DNA of 64,000 bases from Polaribacter marinus (GCF_022662535.1 NZ_JAKQYM010000001.1:248001-312000), one strand, 5' to 3'. Shown: positions 1 to 10,232, numbered from the stretch's first letter. Notes: generated by a model from the letters alone, not told the origin. Program-made: numbers and translations.

Positions 1-741
1 AAGTTTAGAAATCACCCAGGTTTTATGGTGCCAAATAGAGATCAAGTTACAATGAACTCTCCTTTTATGCGAGCATATTCTTTACTTGTTATTCAAAAAT
101 GTCACAAGAGAAATGTACATGCAATGGGAGGAATGGCTGCTCAAATTCCTATTAAAAATGATGATGAAGCCAATCAAATAGCATTTGCAAAAGTGTATGC
201 AGATAAAGAGCAAGAAGTTAAAAACGGTCATGATGGTACATGGGTAGCACATCCAGGATTGGTTGCTGTAGCTATGAATGTTTTTAATGAGAATATGTTA
301 ACTAAAAATCAAATTCATATTGCTAGAAATGATGTAAAAATTTCGGAAGAAGATTTAGTTGAAATTCCAAAAGGAACCATTACAGAAGAAGGAATTAGAA
401 AAAATATAAATGTGGGTATTTTATATATAGAAAGTTGGTTGCGAGGTAATGGTGCAGCAGCATTGTATCATCTAATGGAGGATGCTGCAACAGCTGAAAT
501 CTCTAGAACACAAGTTTGGTTATGGTTGCATAAAAATGTACAAATAGAAGATGGAAGAAATTTTAATTTGGCAATGTATCAATTGTTTAAAAGAGAAGAA
601 TTACTAAAAATTAAAAAATTAGTTGGTGAAAATAAGTTTGTAAACGGAAAATTTAAACTTGCTATTGAGTTATTTGATGATCTTGTCTTGTCAAAAGAGT
701 ATAAAGAATTTTTAACACTATCGGCATACGATTATATATAA
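1..741 (+). CDS. aceB: Malate synthase, 3' part (partial at window start)
   Basis: Condenses glyoxylate with acetyl-CoA to malate, the second step of the glyoxylate shunt. The reading frame is open from base 1, so the gene begins outside the window and the in-frame ATG at base 25 is internal. The visible ~247 residues include the conserved segments NRDQVTMNSPFM, HAMGGMAAQIP and HDGTWVAHPGL, characteristic of malate synthase A, followed by the helical C-terminal domain with the signature-like RGNGAAALYHLMEDAATAEI. Isocitrate lyase follows 86 bases downstream on the same strand, so the two are probably co-transcribed. Identification is secure; only the N-terminal half is missing. Confidence 0.95.
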   Translation, partial: KFRNHPGFMVPNRDQVTMNSPFMRAYSLLVIQKCHKRNVHAMGGMAAQIPIKNDDEANQIAFAKVYADKEQEVKNGHDGTWVAHPGLVAVAMNVFNENMLTKNQIHIARNDVKISEEDLVEIPKGTITEEGIRKNINVGILYIESWLRGNGAAALYHLMEDAATAEISRTQVWLWLHKNVQIEDGRNFNLAMYQLFKREELLKIKKLVGENKFVNGKFKLAIELFDDLVLSKEYKEFLTLSAYDYI

Positions 742-746
742 AAAAA

Positions 747-781
747 ATGTCTCGCAACTACGGCAATAGATTGCGAGACGT
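747..781. other. Inverted repeat between aceB and aceA
   Basis: GTCTCGCAA (749-757) pairs perfectly with TTGCGAGAC (771-779) around a 13-base loop; one wobble pair and one A-T pair extend the stem outward. There is no T-run on the + side, so it does not look like a terminator for aceB; the A-run lies 5' of it. It may be an mRNA processing or stability hairpin that separates the levels of the two shunt enzymes, or a regulator site. Function is inference. Confidence 0.6.
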
Positions 782-827
782 AATTATCAAAATTTGGAAT
801 AACCTTAATAATTAAAAAAACAAAATT

Positions 828-2465
828 ATGAAAAATTTATCACAAAGTAATTATAGTTCAGCTCTAGAAACTGTAAGAAATCTGAAAGTAAAATATGGTA
901 ATTCTTGGAACTCAATAAATCCAGAGAGTGCGGCAAGAATGACAGTTCAAAATCGTTTTAAAACGGGTTTAGATATTGCTAAATATACGGCTGCTCTTAT
1001 GAGAAAAGATATGGTAGAATATGATGCAAACTCATCAAATTACACACAATCTTTGGGTTGCTGGCATGGTTTTGTGGCGCAACAAAAAATGATTGCAGTT
1101 AAAAAACATCATAAAACAACAAGTAAAAAATATTTGTATTTATCTGGTTGGATGGTAGCTGCTTTGCGTTCGGAATTTGGACCTTTACCAGATCAATCTA
1201 TGCATGAAAAAACAGCTGTACCAAATCTTATTGCAGAAATTTACGATTTCCTTCGTCAAGCTGATGCCATCGAATTAAATGATTTGTTTAGAAGATTAAG
1301 AAATGGTGAAAATGTTCAAGATCAAATAGATAATTTTGAAACACATATTGTGCCTATTATTGCAGATATTGATGCAGGGTTTGGTAATGAAGAAGCTACT
1401 TATTTGTTAACAAAAAAAATGATTGAAGCTGGAGCATGTGCTATTCAAATTGAAAATCAAGTATCTGATGCAAAACAATGTGGACATCAAGATGGTAAAG
1501 TAACTGTTCCTCATGAGGATTTTATTGCGAAGTTAAACGCTGTTCGTTATGCGTTTTTAGAATTAGGTGTAGAAGACGGAATTATTGTTGCAAGAACAGA
1601 TTCTGAAGGCGCTGGTTTAACACAAAAACTTCCTGTTAGCCAAGAATCTGGTGATTTAGCATCTCAATATTTAGCATTCGTAGAAGCGGAAGAAATAGCG
1701 ATTAATGATGCTAAAGAAGATGATGTGTTGCTTAAAAGAGATGGGAAATTAGTGCGTCCTGTAAGGTTGCCAAATGGATTGTACAAATTTAAAGAAGGAT
1801 CTAATATCGATAGAGTAGTGTTAGATTGTATTACTAGCTTACAAAACGGTGCAGATTTATTATGGATAGAAACTCCAACACCAAATGTAAAACAAATTGC
1901 GAGTATGGTAAATAGAGTAAAAGAAGTTGTGCCAAATGCAAAATTAGTTTATAATAATTCTCCTTCTTTCAATTGGACTTTAAATTTTAGAAATCAAGCA
2001 TTTGATGAAATGCTTGCAGATGGAAAAAATATGACAGCTTACGATAGAAATAATTTAATGGATGCACAATATGATGGATCAGAATTATGTCATCTTGCCG
2101 ATGAAAAGATTAAAAATTTTCAATTAGATGGAGCAAGAGAAGCAGGAATTTTCCATCACTTAATTACCTTACCTACGTATCACACAACTGCTTTACATAT
2201 GAATGATTTAACAAAAGGTTATTTTGGTGAAGATGGTATGTTGGCGTATGTAAAAGATGTTCAAAGACAAGAAATTAGAAAAGGAGTTTCTTGTGTAAAA
2301 CATCAAAGAATGGCAGGTTCTGATTTAGGTGATGATCACAAAACATTTTTTGCAGGAGAAAAAGCATTAAAAGCTGGTGGGGTAAATAATACGTCCAATC
2401 AGTTTGAAGTTAATTTAGCCAAAGACAAAGAAATAGAAGAAGAATATGAAATGGTTATTTCATAA
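828..2465 (+). CDS. aceA: Isocitrate lyase
   Basis: Cleaves isocitrate to glyoxylate and succinate, first step of the glyoxylate shunt. At 545 residues it belongs to the longer bacterial type (about 530 residues, as in Pseudomonas) rather than the ~430-residue E. coli type. The catalytic-cysteine motif appears as KQCGH within DAKQCGHQDGK, and the metal-binding region DIDAGFGNEEATY and the segment VYNNSPSFNW are present. The start ATG follows an A-rich leader containing the aceB-aceA hairpin. It competes with the icd product (27683-29899) for isocitrate. A strong terminator at 2561-2596 closes the unit. Confidence 0.97.
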   Translation: MKNLSQSNYSSALETVRNLKVKYGNSWNSINPESAARMTVQNRFKTGLDIAKYTAALMRKDMVEYDANSSNYTQSLGCWHGFVAQQKMIAVKKHHKTTSKKYLYLSGWMVAALRSEFGPLPDQSMHEKTAVPNLIAEIYDFLRQADAIELNDLFRRLRNGENVQDQIDNFETHIVPIIADIDAGFGNEEATYLLTKKMIEAGACAIQIENQVSDAKQCGHQDGKVTVPHEDFIAKLNAVRYAFLELGVEDGIIVARTDSEGAGLTQKLPVSQESGDLASQYLAFVEAEEIAINDAKEDDVLLKRDGKLVRPVRLPNGLYKFKEGSNIDRVVLDCITSLQNGADLLWIETPTPNVKQIASMVNRVKEVVPNAKLVYNNSPSFNWTLNFRNQAFDEMLADGKNMTAYDRNNLMDAQYDGSELCHLADEKIKNFQLDGAREAGIFHHLITLPTYHTTALHMNDLTKGYFGEDGMLAYVKDVQRQEIRKGVSCVKHQRMAGSDLGDDHKTFFAGEKALKAGGVNNTSNQFEVNLAKDKEIEEEYEMVIS

Positions 2466-2560
2466 TAATCCATATTAAAATAGAATGCAATTTGTTCTCA
2501 TAAAAACTTTTTTTGTTTGTTTAATTTGTTGACGTGAGAACTTTTAATAGTTAGTTGTAT

Positions 2561-2596
2561 ACCTCTTTGAGAAATCAAAGAGGTTTTATTTTTTTT
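2561..2596 (+). terminator. Rho-independent terminator after aceA
   Basis: Perfect 10-base stem ACCTCTTTGA / TCAAAGAGGT with a GAAA tetraloop, followed by a T-rich tract (TTTATTTTTTTT). It lies about 95 bases after the aceA stop codon and separates the glyoxylate genes from the next operon. Confidence 0.9.
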
Positions 2597-2727
2597 AAAA
2601 AATAAAAAAGATGTAACAAAAAGCAATTTATGGATACATATAATTATACCATTATTCGTTTTTATTAAAAAAAAATAACGAAATTGCTTGTCTAAAAATT
2701 GTTCAACTATAAAAAACACACATAACT

Positions 2728-4071
2728 ATGTCTGATGATTTTGATTTATTAGAAACAAATTCCAACCCAAAAGCTGAAAAAGTAGATGTAAATTGGGGGA
2801 AAGCAATAGATACCATGAAATCTAAACTTTCTCAAGAAGAAGATCCAGAAAAACGTCAGAAAATATTAAATGCTACATTAGATGACGTGGTGCATATGGC
2901 AGAAAAAGATAGAACCACCTTGTTAGACGCAATTAAAGATTTAACAGATTACCAAGAAGAAGTTGGTATTATGTTCGAAAAATTTTCATCTTTAAATGCA
3001 TCAGAACAAAAAGTAATTGATGATGCTCAAAAAGCATTAGAAAGAGCAAGAGTGGAATTAGAAGATGCCGAAAACAAACCAGATACTTGGTGGAACAATT
3101 TATGGGGCAGAAAATCTAAGATTAAAAAAGAACAAATAGAGTTTAAGGAAGCAGAAAAAATACGTGCTGGTGCAGATAATAAAGCAAAAGCAATGTTTCA
3201 ACAACGAATAGAAAGTGCAGATATTCAAACATTATTAGGAGAGCTTTCTTATAAATCTCAAGCAGCAGTTACGCGTTTAAAAAACAGAGAAGTTGAAATC
3301 AAAGAAGTAGAAGAAAAGTTAAAAGATGCTATTGTAGAAGCTTCTAAAAACCACACCAAAGCTTTAGAGAAAAAGAAAGAAGTAGAAGATAAGTTAGAAG
3401 AACAATATGCGCTTTTAAAACAAGCACGTCAAGAATTAGATGAAATTGCAGACAAACAATCTACTGCCTATTCAGAAGCAATTGGTAAAATGACAAGCAT
3501 CGAACAAAAAGTAGAAGAATTAGAAGGTCTTAAAAATGCTTACACAACATTGGCTGCTAGTAAAGATAGTTTTGTGCATAAACACAATTTAACCATTAAA
3601 GTGTTGACTTCTTTGCGTTCTAATTTACAAACACATAGAGCAAAATTAAAATCAGATACAGAAGAAAGGTTAAAGTATTATGATGGTTACGTAGTTGCTT
3701 TAAAGGCAAGAACAGATCAAGAGTTTGCAGCTATTTTAGAGCATTTAGGTGTAAAAACAGATGAGCATATTGGGGAAACTTTGGCTTCTATGCATTCTGC
3801 AAGTGCTAGAGCTCGTCAAGAAATGATGGATAATATTCCTGTTCACGAAAAAGTAATGAAAGGTGTTTATAGCACATATGCTGAAGCTTTACAGGAAATT
3901 CGTGAAAAAGATATTGATATTCAAAAGAATTTTGCAGATCGTTATGGAATTGATATGAAAGAGATTTTTGAAGATTATTACAAAGCAGATAAGGAAGCAC
4001 CAAAAGCAGATGATAATAAAACTTCTGAAGCTCCAAAGAAAGATGTTTCTAATGATGATTTGTTAGGATAA
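2728..4071 (+). CDS. Long coiled-coil cytoplasmic protein, first gene of unknown-function operon
   Basis: 447 residues, no signal peptide and no membrane segment. The N-terminus is acidic; from about residue 90 to 290 the sequence is dominated by charged heptad-like helices (for example EVEEKLKDAIVEASKNH and LEKKKEVEDKLEEQ), so an extended coiled coil is expected. The C-terminal ~25 residues are a disordered acidic/lysine tail ending SNDDLLG. The shape loosely resembles TelA-type coiled-coil proteins, but no diagnostic motif supports that name. It heads a run of nine + strand genes that includes an AAA+ ATPase; a scaffold or ATPase partner role is inference from context. Confidence 0.8.
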   Translation: MSDDFDLLETNSNPKAEKVDVNWGKAIDTMKSKLSQEEDPEKRQKILNATLDDVVHMAEKDRTTLLDAIKDLTDYQEEVGIMFEKFSSLNASEQKVIDDAQKALERARVELEDAENKPDTWWNNLWGRKSKIKKEQIEFKEAEKIRAGADNKAKAMFQQRIESADIQTLLGELSYKSQAAVTRLKNREVEIKEVEEKLKDAIVEASKNHTKALEKKKEVEDKLEEQYALLKQARQELDEIADKQSTAYSEAIGKMTSIEQKVEELEGLKNAYTTLAASKDSFVHKHNLTIKVLTSLRSNLQTHRAKLKSDTEERLKYYDGYVVALKARTDQEFAAILEHLGVKTDEHIGETLASMHSASARARQEMMDNIPVHEKVMKGVYSTYAEALQEIREKDIDIQKNFADRYGIDMKEIFEDYYKADKEAPKADDNKTSEAPKKDVSNDDLLG

Positions 4072-4158
4072 AATGGTTTGTAGTATTCAGTCTCAGTTTT
4101 CAAGTTTCAATTTTGATGAAAAAAATGAGAATGAAAACCACTACAAAAAGAGTAATTT

Positions 4159-4250
4159 GGGCGTTACCCCAATGTAAAAATTGGGGTCAGGCTTTACATT
4201 ATATCTTTTTTGTGAAAAACAAAAAAGGATGCCATTTCAATCCTTAACGC
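4159..4250 (-). repeat. Dispersed REP-like element, copy 1
   Basis: Read on the minus strand it runs from GCGTTAAGGATTGAAATGGC through ATCCTTTTTTG, AAAAAAGATATAATG and TAAAGCC to GGGTAACGCCC. The same order of blocks occurs at 12204-12268, 48570-48651, 57639-57716 and 63789-63861. This copy has an internal perfect hairpin ACCCCAAT / ATTGGGGT (4166-4187). It fills most of the 294-base gap between two genes of the unknown operon. Confidence 0.75.
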
Positions 4251-4365
4251 GGAGTCGTTCGTTAATTAAATTGAATATTAAAAAGAAAGTGAAAAGTTTA
4301 CAGAAGTAGTTTATAGTTATAAGTTGACTGAAAACTGTAACTGAATACTGAAAACTAAAATAAGC

Positions 4366-5406
4366 ATGATTACAACACCTTTAGATTCTGCACTTTTAGA
4401 TTCGAAAGAACAATATGTTTTTTATCATAAAATGGTAGATTTTGTATTAAAAGAACTCATTGTAAGTGTACAACAAGAACAATTATGTACGCATCAAGAG
4501 TTGTTACTTTTTAAACAATATTCAGATTTACTTTTATATTCTATCGAAGCTATGCGTATTAAATATATGTATGATGAAGAAGATAACATGAAAGTTGATT
4601 TAACAGATTCTGGATTTCCAAATTATTTAGAGTTTCGGTTTTTGTACAACGATTTAGAACTAAAAAACGATTATATAGATAATTTAAAAGATACGGAAAT
4701 TCTAAAAGCAGAATTTTTAAATACACTTTTACATAAAAAACAACCTATTAAAAGGTTAGATTTATTTAAAGCTTCGTCTATTGTTTATTATACTTCTGTA
4801 GAAAAAAAATACATTTTTAATCGATTTGTACAGGGTAAAATTATAACAGCAAAAGAAGCTGAAAATCATCAATATATGACAAGTTGGAGTTTTTATGACG
4901 TAAGTCATAACCGCCCTTTTATTTGTTATTTATACTTTGATTATGATGGTAAAATAAATAAAGAAAAAATTTATGAAGTACTAAAAGAAAGCGCAGATAG
5001 AGAAATGTCTTTAGACACTATGGCGTATAATATCGATCGGAAATTATCAAATATTCATCCAAAACATATTAAAAGAATAGATTTGGGGCCGTTTCATAAT
5101 GTGTTTGCAAAAGATGAAAATGAAATTACACATACTATTTTAAGCGGAATTGCTAAAAATGAAATTCCTTTAGAATCATATGCCTTGTCCTTAAAAATAG
5201 ATGAGGTTTTTTCTGGAGATACGTTTACAGAAGGAGGTTTTTTCTCAAAACAAACTATGCAAAAATGGAGTGAAGTCATTCAGCAAAAATACGTTTTAGC
5301 TCCCCACAGAATTATTCAATTATTATATAATCAGACACCAAATACTTTAAATAAATTGGCAAAACCGCCTATTGAGTTGGCCAGTTTGAAAATTGATAAA
5401 ATATAA
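4366..5406 (+). CDS. Conserved-looking protein of unknown function, operon gene 2
   Basis: 346 residues, soluble, no signal peptide, mixed helix/strand composition rich in aromatic residues (YYTSVEKKYIFNRF, ICYLYFDYDGK). I do not recognise a family. It sits between the coiled-coil gene and the AAA+ ATPase gene, 70 bases upstream of the latter and in the same orientation, which suggests shared expression. The preceding gap contains CAGTT/ACTGAAAAC-type low-complexity repeats just before the start codon. Typical codon use and an unbroken frame support a real gene. Confidence 0.75.
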   Translation: MITTPLDSALLDSKEQYVFYHKMVDFVLKELIVSVQQEQLCTHQELLLFKQYSDLLLYSIEAMRIKYMYDEEDNMKVDLTDSGFPNYLEFRFLYNDLELKNDYIDNLKDTEILKAEFLNTLLHKKQPIKRLDLFKASSIVYYTSVEKKYIFNRFVQGKIITAKEAENHQYMTSWSFYDVSHNRPFICYLYFDYDGKINKEKIYEVLKESADREMSLDTMAYNIDRKLSNIHPKHIKRIDLGPFHNVFAKDENEITHTILSGIAKNEIPLESYALSLKIDEVFSGDTFTEGGFFSKQTMQKWSEVIQQKYVLAPHRIIQLLYNQTPNTLNKLAKPPIELASLKIDKI

Positions 5407-5476
5407 AGTTGGCAGTAACAGGAGCAGTTTTCAATACTGCTTACTATAACTGTATATTGAAAACTAAAAAAAAACT

Positions 5477-7432
5477 ATGCAAAAAAACTCAACTTTTCCT
5501 ATCAAACAAAATGAATTAGATATGCTTCGAGATGAAGCTTCTAGTTATTTAAAAAGTATTCAATGGGAGCAAAGTAATAGGGCTAAAAATAAAGACGCAA
5601 AAGACAATTCAATTTTATTGTATTTGTCTAGGGCAAACTCTGGATCTAATATCGAAGTTACTTCAGTTTCTAGAACTATTTTAGCTTTAAAAAAACGATT
5701 ATTACCAGATTCAATTGCAATTCCTGTTCACTTAAATCAAACTTTATTTGCAGTTCAAGAAGGATTAACTTTAGGAATCTGGATCAAAGATTCTTATTAT
5801 GATGCATCTGGATTATCGTCTTTAAACGAAAGAAAATCAGCTTTAGATTCATCAGGCAAAAGAGAATTTGAAAGCAAAATGCAAACAGCAACAGCTTTTC
5901 AATTATTTGCTATTTCGTATAAAATTTTACATGATTTAAAGCCACATGCTTCAGACGATTTATCTGTGATGAAGCAAAAGTTTGCTGGCATTCCAGAAGT
6001 TTCTTTATTATCACCATCAAAAGGAATTGCTTGTACTTTGTTTTATTTTGATAAATATTTGGGACACCCTGATATTGTTAAATCTGATAGAGATGTTATC
6101 GATTTTACAGTAGTTTATTTTGAAGCTTTGATAGATGAAATTCAGTTGCGAAAAAGCAGTTTAGAATACACAGAAACCATAGAAGATAGAACTTATAAAT
6201 TAGAAAAATCTGATTTTGCTATTTCTGGTTGGAATAATGTTTTTTCTGGAACGGCAAAAAGTATAGAGTTCAATAAAATTCAGTTTGAACAAATTGTAGG
6301 TAATAAAGATGCCAAACATTTTGCACGTAGATTAACAGAAAGAATGCTGAGTTATGATTTTGAAGCAAAGAAAAATCCATTTCAAGAATTGGGAGGATTT
6401 ATGCCTGTTTTTATGGGATATGGAATTCCTGGAACAGGAAAAAGTATGCTAATTGCTGCCATTGCAACTCGTTTAAAAGAGCATTCAGAGAATTTAGACA
6501 TTCCGTTTTTATTTCATCCAATGCCAGACACACTGATTTCTACTTTTCAAGGAGGATCTGCCGAAAAAATGGTAGAATGGATGAAGCCAATGCAAGATCC
6601 AACAAAATTAATTTTTGCGCCTATAGATGATGCAGAAAATAATTTGCAAGAAAGAACTGCTCAAGGAGTTTCTGCAGGAGTGAAAGAAGTAATTGGTGTT
6701 TTCTTACGTTATACTGAAGGTGCTTATGCCGTAAATTATGGAAATTCTTCTATAGGATTATTTACCAATTTACCAGAAATGTTAGATAAAGCGGTAATTT
6801 CTAGAGTGCAAGGAAGATTTAAAATTGATGGGGCAAGAACAGAACACGATTTTTTAGATCAAGATTATATTTGGTGGAAGAAATTTGAAAAAACAATTCC
6901 TGATTTTGTGAATATGCAAAATCCATCAAATTATCAATTTTTGAAAGATCAAGGATTGGCAAAAAACATGGGAGATATTTTAAATTCTGTAGAAAAACCA
7001 TCAGAAGAAAGAGTTTTAGAGGCTTATGATAAAGCAGAAAATACACATAGAACTAACGAGCATTTATTCTTTGCCAATTTATATAAAGAAATTCAGAAAA
7101 TATTTCCATTCTTTTCATCTAGAGATGTTCGTAATATTCAATCTGCAATTTCTTTACGTTTAACAGATTTCGATTTAGAACCAAATTGGTTTGAGAACCC
7201 TGAAATTTATTTCAAGCAGAAATACGAAACTAAGTTTAATATGTTGCAAGAATTGATGAAAGCAAACATGAAAGGTTTAGATTTTTCAGAAATAAGAAGA
7301 CAAGAAGTAGTAAGATATTTAGATAATGTAGCAACAATTGCAGATACTGACTTTAAACGAAAAGTTGATGCAAGAGTAAATCAATTAAATATAGATTTAG
7401 AAGCTAGAAATACTTTTGAAAGTGAGCGATAA
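5477..7432 (+). CDS. AAA+ family ATPase of unknown function, operon gene 3
   Basis: 651 residues. A ~300-residue N-terminal region of unknown fold precedes one AAA+ module. Walker A is GIPGTGKS at residues 316-323; a Walker B-like segment LIFAPIDD ends at residues 384-385, with DD in place of the usual DE. A later [20 protein letters not shown] resembles the sensor/arginine-finger part of AAA+ proteins. The module is followed by ~190 mainly helical residues. No protease or helicase domain is visible, so it may remodel partner proteins, possibly the coiled-coil product upstream. The nudK coding region begins inside its last codons, implying translational coupling. Confidence 0.85.
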   Translation: MQKNSTFPIKQNELDMLRDEASSYLKSIQWEQSNRAKNKDAKDNSILLYLSRANSGSNIEVTSVSRTILALKKRLLPDSIAIPVHLNQTLFAVQEGLTLGIWIKDSYYDASGLSSLNERKSALDSSGKREFESKMQTATAFQLFAISYKILHDLKPHASDDLSVMKQKFAGIPEVSLLSPSKGIACTLFYFDKYLGHPDIVKSDRDVIDFTVVYFEALIDEIQLRKSSLEYTETIEDRTYKLEKSDFAISGWNNVFSGTAKSIEFNKIQFEQIVGNKDAKHFARRLTERMLSYDFEAKKNPFQELGGFMPVFMGYGIPGTGKSMLIAAIATRLKEHSENLDIPFLFHPMPDTLISTFQGGSAEKMVEWMKPMQDPTKLIFAPIDDAENNLQERTAQGVSAGVKEVIGVFLRYTEGAYAVNYGNSSIGLFTNLPEMLDKAVISRVQGRFKIDGARTEHDFLDQDYIWWKKFEKTIPDFVNMQNPSNYQFLKDQGLAKNMGDILNSVEKPSEERVLEAYDKAENTHRTNEHLFFANLYKEIQKIFPFFSSRDVRNIQSAISLRLTDFDLEPNWFENPEIYFKQKYETKFNMLQELMKANMKGLDFSEIRRQEVVRYLDNVATIADTDFKRKVDARVNQLNIDLEARNTFESER

Positions 7433-8009
7433 AAGAATTAAAAATATAAAGAAAGAGTTGTTGTCAGATAATTGGTATACACTTAACAAGTTTACTTTTG
7501 ATTTTCAAATGAATAATGGAGATTGGGTAACCCAAATTAGAGAATGTTATGATCGAGGAAATGGAGCTGTAATTCTTTTGTATAATCGAGAGAAACAAAC
7601 AGTTATTTTGGTGAAACAGTTTAGAATGCCAACCTATGTAAATGATAATAAAAATGGTTTTTTAATTGAAGCTTGTGCAGGGGTTTTAGACAATCATAAT
7701 CCCGAAGATTGTATAAGAAAAGAAGTTGAAGAAGAAACGGGGTATAAAATTAAAACAGTACAAAAAGTTTTTGAAGCTTATTCTTCTCCTGGTTCTGTGA
7801 CTGAAATTTTGCATTATTTTATTGCAGAATATTCAGATCAAATGAAAGTGAGTGAAGGAGGAGGTCTGGCAAGTGAAACAGAAGATATTGAAGTTTTAGA
7901 AATCCCTTTTGTAGAAGCAATTAAAATGATTTCTTTAGGTGAAATAAGAGATATTAAAACAATTTCATTATTACAATACGCACAGGTTAACAGATTATTA
8001 GAATGTTAG
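7422..8009 (+). CDS. nudK: Nudix hydrolase, GDP-mannose pyrophosphatase NudK type
   Basis: About 195 residues, close to E. coli NudK (191). Family-specific segments are conserved: [33 protein letters not shown], and EVEEETGY in the Nudix box (about residues 89-110 when counted from the TTG codon), [16 protein letters not shown] and EDIEVLE. NudK hydrolyses GDP-mannose and related sugar nucleotides. No ATG lies near the expected N-terminus; GTG at 7422 gives the best fit, with TTG at 7416 as the alternative. It overlaps the ATPase gene by 11 bases and its stop overlaps the RDD gene start (ATGTTAG), showing tight coupling within the operon. Confidence 0.9.
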   Translation: MSDKRIKNIKKELLSDNWYTLNKFTFDFQMNNGDWVTQIRECYDRGNGAVILLYNREKQTVILVKQFRMPTYVNDNKNGFLIEACAGVLDNHNPEDCIRKEVEEETGYKIKTVQKVFEAYSSPGSVTEILHYFIAEYSDQMKVSEGGGLASETEDIEVLEIPFVEAIKMISLGEIRDIKTISLLQYAQVNRLLEC

Positions 8010-8449
8010 AAGAATTTGAAAATTATTATAAGAGATTTGAAAAAGCGAGTATTGGTAGAAGAATTGTAGCCGCTTTTGTCGATTTTTTTATTTACTACTT
8101 AACAGGGGTAATATTAGGGTTGATATTTAATCCTGAAAATAATAGTATTTTTAGTTATCACTTAGAAGGAATACCTGCTTTAATAAGTTTTTGCTTATTG
8201 TTTTTTTTATGGCCAATAAGTGAAGGTATTTGGGGACAAACAATTGGAAAACGTTTTTTAGATATAAAAGTTGTAACTAAAAAAAATGAACCTATAACAA
8301 TGGGGCAAGCTTTTATAAGGTTCTTTTTAGGTTTTCTAGACTTTTTTTTATTGATAGGAATTATTGTAGCAGCTTTAAATAAAGACAACCAAAGAATTGG
8401 AGATGCAGCTGCTGGAACTTTTGTTGTAAAAAGTAAATATAATGGATAG
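8003..8449 (+). CDS. RDD-family membrane protein
   Basis: 148 residues with the RDD-family layout: [15 protein letters not shown] at the N-terminus (Arg and Asp of the family signature), a second membrane segment around [16 protein letters not shown], the conserved [14 protein letters not shown] motif, and a last hydrophobic segment followed by [20 protein letters not shown] proteins are small inner-membrane proteins, some implicated in ion transport; the role here is unknown. The start codon overlaps the nudK stop and the stop overlaps the next gene by 8 bases. Confidence 0.85.
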   Translation: MLEEFENYYKRFEKASIGRRIVAAFVDFFIYYLTGVILGLIFNPENNSIFSYHLEGIPALISFCLLFFLWPISEGIWGQTIGKRFLDIKVVTKKNEPITMGQAFIRFFLGFLDFFLLIGIIVAALNKDNQRIGDAAAGTFVVKSKYNG

Positions 8450-9677
8450 ATTAAAACAGGCCAATTTATATAGAAATGAGCTAATTTCTGTAAGTGGAAA
8501 ATTAGTTGAGCGTTATAACAAATGTTTATTAAAACTAGGTTTAACTACTTCTAAACTAACAACGTTTTCTATTGATGGAATTGGTTGGAGCCCCGAAATT
8601 GCTGAAGAAAAAAAGGATACAAACTATCTTAATAATGGGGAGGCAAATCCTAATGGAATCATTATTACACCTTTGCAAAAAGGAATTGCTATTTATAATC
8701 CGTTTCATTCTTTTGATAAAGAAATGATGAAAGCGGTCTTTAAAAAACATGGAAATAAAATCACAGATATTACAAGAGACTCTGCTATTTGTGTAGAATT
8801 CGATCAAAATATTGATGTCTTTTACGAACCTTTAGATGTGTTAAAATATAAAGATATTATTATTAAATTTCATCTAATTGATAATTTAGACAAAGCAAAA
8901 GCAGCACAATTAAAGCTTGTAGAAGAATTTAACAAAGACAATAATTTTATTGATGAAGATCTGCATCAGAAATTATTAGTTTCAGCAAAAAAACATGGAG
9001 ATTTAAGAGAACGAGATTTAGAGTTAGAAGATATTTTATTTACTACAGATTCTTTTTATACAAAGGCTTTTGGCGGAATTTACATTTTAAGAGATTTTAT
9101 AGAACCTATTTTAATTTTTGAAAATGAAACTACTTATAAAGAAGCAATAAAAGATACAATTTATGAAGTTTTAATGTATCATATTTCCCATATTGAGTTG
9201 ATAGATAAATTAAAAAAACATCTTATAATTGAGTGTGATTTAAAAGAAGAAGTCCAATCAAAAAGATACGACAGAATTAAGAAATTTACTTTTTCTACTT
9301 ATTTAAAAGAAACGAATCATCCAATAAAAAACATCTTACAAGATCAGATTTTGTTTAAAAGTTACTTAAATAAAATTGCTATTTCAGATAGAAAAAAAGT
9401 GATGGGTTTAGAAATCTATTTAGAGAAAAAGAAAATATCTAAAAATATTAAGGTTCAAGATATTGTAGATCAAGAAATCTATTTTGCTTTGCACAAACCA
9501 CATTCTTCTTTAAAAGCAAATCATCAAGATTTAATTTGGAATTTATTAGTCAATGTAGTTTCAATAGATGTTTTGTTTTTATATTGGTATGATAAAGAAG
9601 ATTTTTATCAGCAATATAAAAAATTAGATGATTCTATGAAAGATTGGGTTATTGACACCATTTGTAACAATTTTTAG
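8442..9677 (+). CDS. Protein of unknown function, operon gene 6
   Basis: 411 residues, soluble, no signal peptide or convincing membrane segment. The N-terminal ~150 residues mix strands and helices (FSIDGIGWSPEIAEE, GIIITPLQKGIAIYNPF); the rest is mostly helical and acidic. I do not recognise a family. Its start overlaps the RDD gene by 8 bases, so it is translated from the same message and probably acts with the ATPase and membrane components. No catalytic motif could be assigned. Confidence 0.75.
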   Translation: MDRLKQANLYRNELISVSGKLVERYNKCLLKLGLTTSKLTTFSIDGIGWSPEIAEEKKDTNYLNNGEANPNGIIITPLQKGIAIYNPFHSFDKEMMKAVFKKHGNKITDITRDSAICVEFDQNIDVFYEPLDVLKYKDIIIKFHLIDNLDKAKAAQLKLVEEFNKDNNFIDEDLHQKLLVSAKKHGDLRERDLELEDILFTTDSFYTKAFGGIYILRDFIEPILIFENETTYKEAIKDTIYEVLMYHISHIELIDKLKKHLIIECDLKEEVQSKRYDRIKKFTFSTYLKETNHPIKNILQDQILFKSYLNKIAISDRKKVMGLEIYLEKKKISKNIKVQDIVDQEIYFALHKPHSSLKANHQDLIWNLLVNVVSIDVLFLYWYDKEDFYQQYKKLDDSMKDWVIDTICNNF

Positions 9678-9719
9678 AAAAAATAGATTAATTTTATACA
9701 GAACCAGAAAATTAAGAAC

Positions 9720-10232
9720 ATGACATTAGAACTCATTATATTTATTGCCTCAATAGTATTTGGAATCATTTTATATTGGAGAGAATCTCAAGGAAATAGC
9801 TTCTACCGTTTTTTTAATAAATTAATGAACTCTAAAGAGCTACAAATGAAAGCAACTGATAAAAAAGGATTCTTTTATCAGCAAAGTTTTTTATTAAGAT
9901 TAGTGTTTATCATGTCTTTTTTTTTAATAGTTATTTTAATAACTCGTTTTTTAATACCTATTGATTTAGCTACGATTTCCTTATTTTCATCAATGATTTT
10001 TGGCACCTTAATAGGAACTTATTTTGCTGGTTTTATTTTTAAATCATCAGAAATAATTGAAGAACAAACAGATTCTTTAGAAGATAAATTTCAAGAAGTT
10101 ATAGAAAAAGGAAAAGACTTTATGGAAGATTTGCAATCTAAAGAAATAGAAAATAAAGAAGTAAAAAAAGAAGTACCTAAAACGGAAGAAAAAAGTGCAA
10201 GAGAACGTTTAAAAGATAAAGGTTTATTATAA
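9720..10232 (+). CDS. Membrane protein with charged coiled-coil tail, operon gene 7
   Basis: 170 residues. Three hydrophobic segments are visible: about residues 2-19 (LELIIFIASIVFGIIL), 54-77 (SFLLRLVFIMSFFLIVILIT) and 81-106. From residue ~112 the protein is highly charged (EEQTDSLEDKFQEVIEKGKD, then Lys/Glu-rich sequence), so a cytoplasmic coiled-coil tail is likely. The family is unknown. Its stop codon shares a base with the start of the next gene (TAATG), consistent with coupled translation. Confidence 0.75.
   Translation: MTLELIIFIASIVFGIILYWRESQGNSFYRFFNKLMNSKELQMKATDKKGFFYQQSFLLRLVFIMSFFLIVILITRFLIPIDLATISLFSSMIFGTLIGTYFAGFIFKSSEIIEEQTDSLEDKFQEVIEKGKDFMEDLQSKEIENKEVKKEVPKTEEKSARERLKDKGLL

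Noticed and set aside
2498..2719. 73-codon minus-strand frame between aceA and the coiled-coil gene
   Set aside because: Lies across the aceA terminator and AT-rich leader; low-complexity translation (Phe/Lys/Asn) with no domain, so probably not a gene.
2728..4071. TelA/toxic-anion-resistance assignment for the coiled-coil protein
   Set aside because: Only helical, charged composition is shared; no diagnostic TelA motif or linked Ter genes.
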